Shown piece by piece: positions 6,499 to 6,849 of a DNA stretch of 6,849 nt. Under the pieces are notes generated by a model. It ran no database searches and was not told the origin of the DNA. It worked only from the letters and a program-made list of their open reading frames with translations. Position numbers and translations under genes: made by a program. The stretch spans positions 1-6,849 of the forward strand of contig JAAYGZ010000322.1 of assembly GCA_012727515.1 (NCBI GenBank). The letters run 5' to 3'. How positions within the stretch are numbered: position 1 is the first letter of the stretch; every line of letters starts with the position of its first letter. This DNA is from Desulfovibrionales bacterium. Its GTDB lineage: Bacteria > Desulfobacterota > Desulfovibrionia > Desulfovibrionales > Desulfomicrobiaceae.

Positions 6499-6524
6499 AA
6501 AAAAACAGCCCAGAAATTGGGCTG
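6499..6524 (-). terminator. Intrinsic terminator, minus strand
   Basis: Read on the minus strand: CAGCCCA, a five-base ATTTC loop, TGGGCTG, then seven T (6505-6499). The stem is a perfect 7 bp directly abutting the T run, a textbook Rho-independent terminator. It is oriented to stop transcription coming from the right, about 270 bases before the 3D-domain gene. Any transcript reaching that gene from upstream must therefore pass it, or start after it. Confidence 0.85.
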
Positions 6525-6541
6525 ATTGCGCACGTATTCTG

Positions 6542-6567
6542 AGCGTATCGAGCATTTATTATACGCT
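6542..6567. repeat. 7-bp inverted repeat overlapping a promoter-like -10
   Basis: AGCGTAT (6542-6548) and ATACGCT (6561-6567) are perfect inverted repeats separated by 12 bases. The right arm overlaps the TATAAT hexamer on the minus strand. It could be a regulator operator or an RNA hairpin just before the terminator. Confidence 0.5.
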
Positions 6568-6584
6568 AAAAAAGGCGTTGTCAG
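6558..6584 (-). promoter_or_regulatory. Sigma-70 promoter-like element, minus strand
   Basis: On the minus strand a perfect TATAAT (6563-6558) is preceded, 15 bases upstream, by CTGACA (6584-6579), a five-of-six match to the -35 consensus. The spacing is shorter than the usual 16-18. A start near 6550 would give only about 50 bases before the terminator, so it would act through attenuation of the 3D-domain gene or yield a tiny RNA. The A+T-rich match could also be fortuitous. Confidence 0.4.
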
Positions 6585-6646
6585 GCCGGTCGTGCTGTCA
6601 GGGTAAATCCAGAATAGCCATACAGATTGGCGTCGTTGCGGGTCAT
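6581..6646 (-). CDS. Candidate 21-residue small ORF / leader peptide, unrecognised
   Basis: An ATG at 6646 opens 21 codons ending in TGA. The product begins MTRNDANLYGYSGFTLT and ends ARPA. An AAGGA (6650-6654) sits three bases upstream, and the codons are those common in the neighbouring genes (CTG, ACC, GGC, GCC). It lies on the same strand between the dehydrogenase-like gene's terminator and the next intrinsic terminator, the place expected of a leader peptide or small standalone gene. There is no run of a single amino acid of the kind seen in amino-acid attenuators, only a YGY cluster. The DANLYGYSG stretch loosely resembles the end of RHS core repeats, which I judge coincidental. No promoter of its own is visible. 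No function is assigned. Confidence 0.35.
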   Translation of the reverse strand: MTRNDANLYGYSGFTLTARPA

Positions 6647-6703
6647 GTATCCTTATAGACTGGACGAGGTGCTGGCTTCTTGTCCGGGGTGGGTAAGACA
6701 AGG

Positions 6704-6727
6704 AAGGCCCGCTTGTGCGGGCCTTTT
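6704..6727. terminator. GC-rich intrinsic terminator after the dehydrogenase-like gene
   Basis: AAGGCCCGC (6704-6712), loop TTGT, then GCGGGCCTT (6717-6725) gives a perfect 9-bp stem. It lies 25 bases beyond the stop of the gene at the right edge and should end its minus-strand transcript. On that strand the stem is followed by CCTTGTCTT, only moderately T-rich. On the plus strand it ends in TTTTA, so it may work in both directions. Confidence 0.75.
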
Positions 6728-6752
6728 ACATGGCAGAACAGATTCGTGCTTT

Positions 6753-6849
6753 TTAGAGGTGGATTTTTGCCAGTTTGCCCACAGCAGCAATGCGCTCTTC
6801 AGCCATTTTGTTGGCAGCAACATAGGTGGGAATTTTATCACGCCTGGCA
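6753..6849 (-). CDS. C-terminal end of a probable Glu/Leu/Phe/Val dehydrogenase
   Basis: Only the last 31 codons are inside the window, ending in TAA. They read RDKIPTYVAANKMAEERI followed by AAVGKLAKIHL. The IPTY-x-AA-x-x-MAEERI pattern is what I know from the C-terminal helix of leucine-dehydrogenase-like members of the Glu/Leu/Phe/Val dehydrogenase family, which oxidatively deaminate amino acids with NAD. With so short a fragment this is a motif-level call, and another family with a similar amphipathic tail is possible. A GC-rich terminator follows 25 bases downstream. Confidence 0.5.
   Translation of the reverse strand, partial: ARRDKIPTYVAANKMAEERIAAVGKLAKIHL

Noticed and set aside
6247..6555. 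A 102-codon minus-strand frame reading through the terminator at 6499-6524
   Set aside because: It crosses a perfect hairpin with a T run and has no ribosome binding site at its far start. Only the shorter ATG at 6444 is kept, as doubtful.
6581..6646. tmRNA tag suggested by codons for N-D-A-N in the small ORF
   Set aside because: The frame does not end in the typical LAA/VAA, there is an ATG with a ribosome binding site, and the tmRNA acceptor and T-arm sequences are missing.
1..6849. CRISPR array, insertion sequence, prophage or defence island
   Set aside because: There are no regularly spaced direct repeats, no transposase, and no phage or toxin genes. XerD here has the length and motifs of the housekeeping recombinase.

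Overview
The window reads as bacterial housekeeping DNA. It is most likely from a deltaproteobacterium of the Desulfovibrionales type. That is an inference from gene content and gene combination: a short TalC-type transaldolase, a very large DHH-CBS-CBS-tRNA nucleotidyltransferase fusion next to xerD, and a membrane-anchored 3D-domain protein. No rRNA, no marker gene and no database search supports it. I see no tRNA, rRNA, insertion sequence, CRISPR array or phage gene.

Left part (1-2073, minus strand). This is a tightly packed gene row read right to left: folK (HPPK, folate synthesis), a small membrane-anchored protein with a TRASH/YHS-like four-cysteine module, a TalC-type transaldolase, and the N-terminal part of a TauE/SafE permease that runs off the window start. 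Gaps are 8, 14 and 114 bases. The last gap carries a perfect 10-bp hairpin. The first three genes look like one operon, and the permease may be a distal member controlled at the hairpin.

Middle (2133-5695, plus strand). Divergent from folK across 59 bases is a two-gene operon, xerD followed by an 889-residue protein. The stop of xerD overlaps the next start in an ATGA. The second protein joins a DHH/DHHA1 phosphodiesterase, a CBS pair and a complete class II tRNA nucleotidyltransferase. By architecture it is probably an A-adding or CCA-adding enzyme with an attached nanoRNase-like domain.

Right part (5713-6849, minus strand). A 171-residue membrane-anchored coiled-coil/3D-domain protein, probably acting on the cell wall, converges on the nucleotidyltransferase gene with only 17 bases between them. 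Upstream of it are about 520 bases with no large gene. This stretch holds a perfect intrinsic terminator (minus strand), a promoter-like element sitting on a 7-bp palindrome, a candidate 21-codon ORF with a good ribosome binding site, a 10-bp inverted repeat spaced by 95 bases, and a strong GC-rich terminator. At the right edge lies the last 31 codons of what looks like a Glu/Leu/Phe/Val dehydrogenase. The non-coding block 6229-6752 is the least explained and most interesting part of the window.
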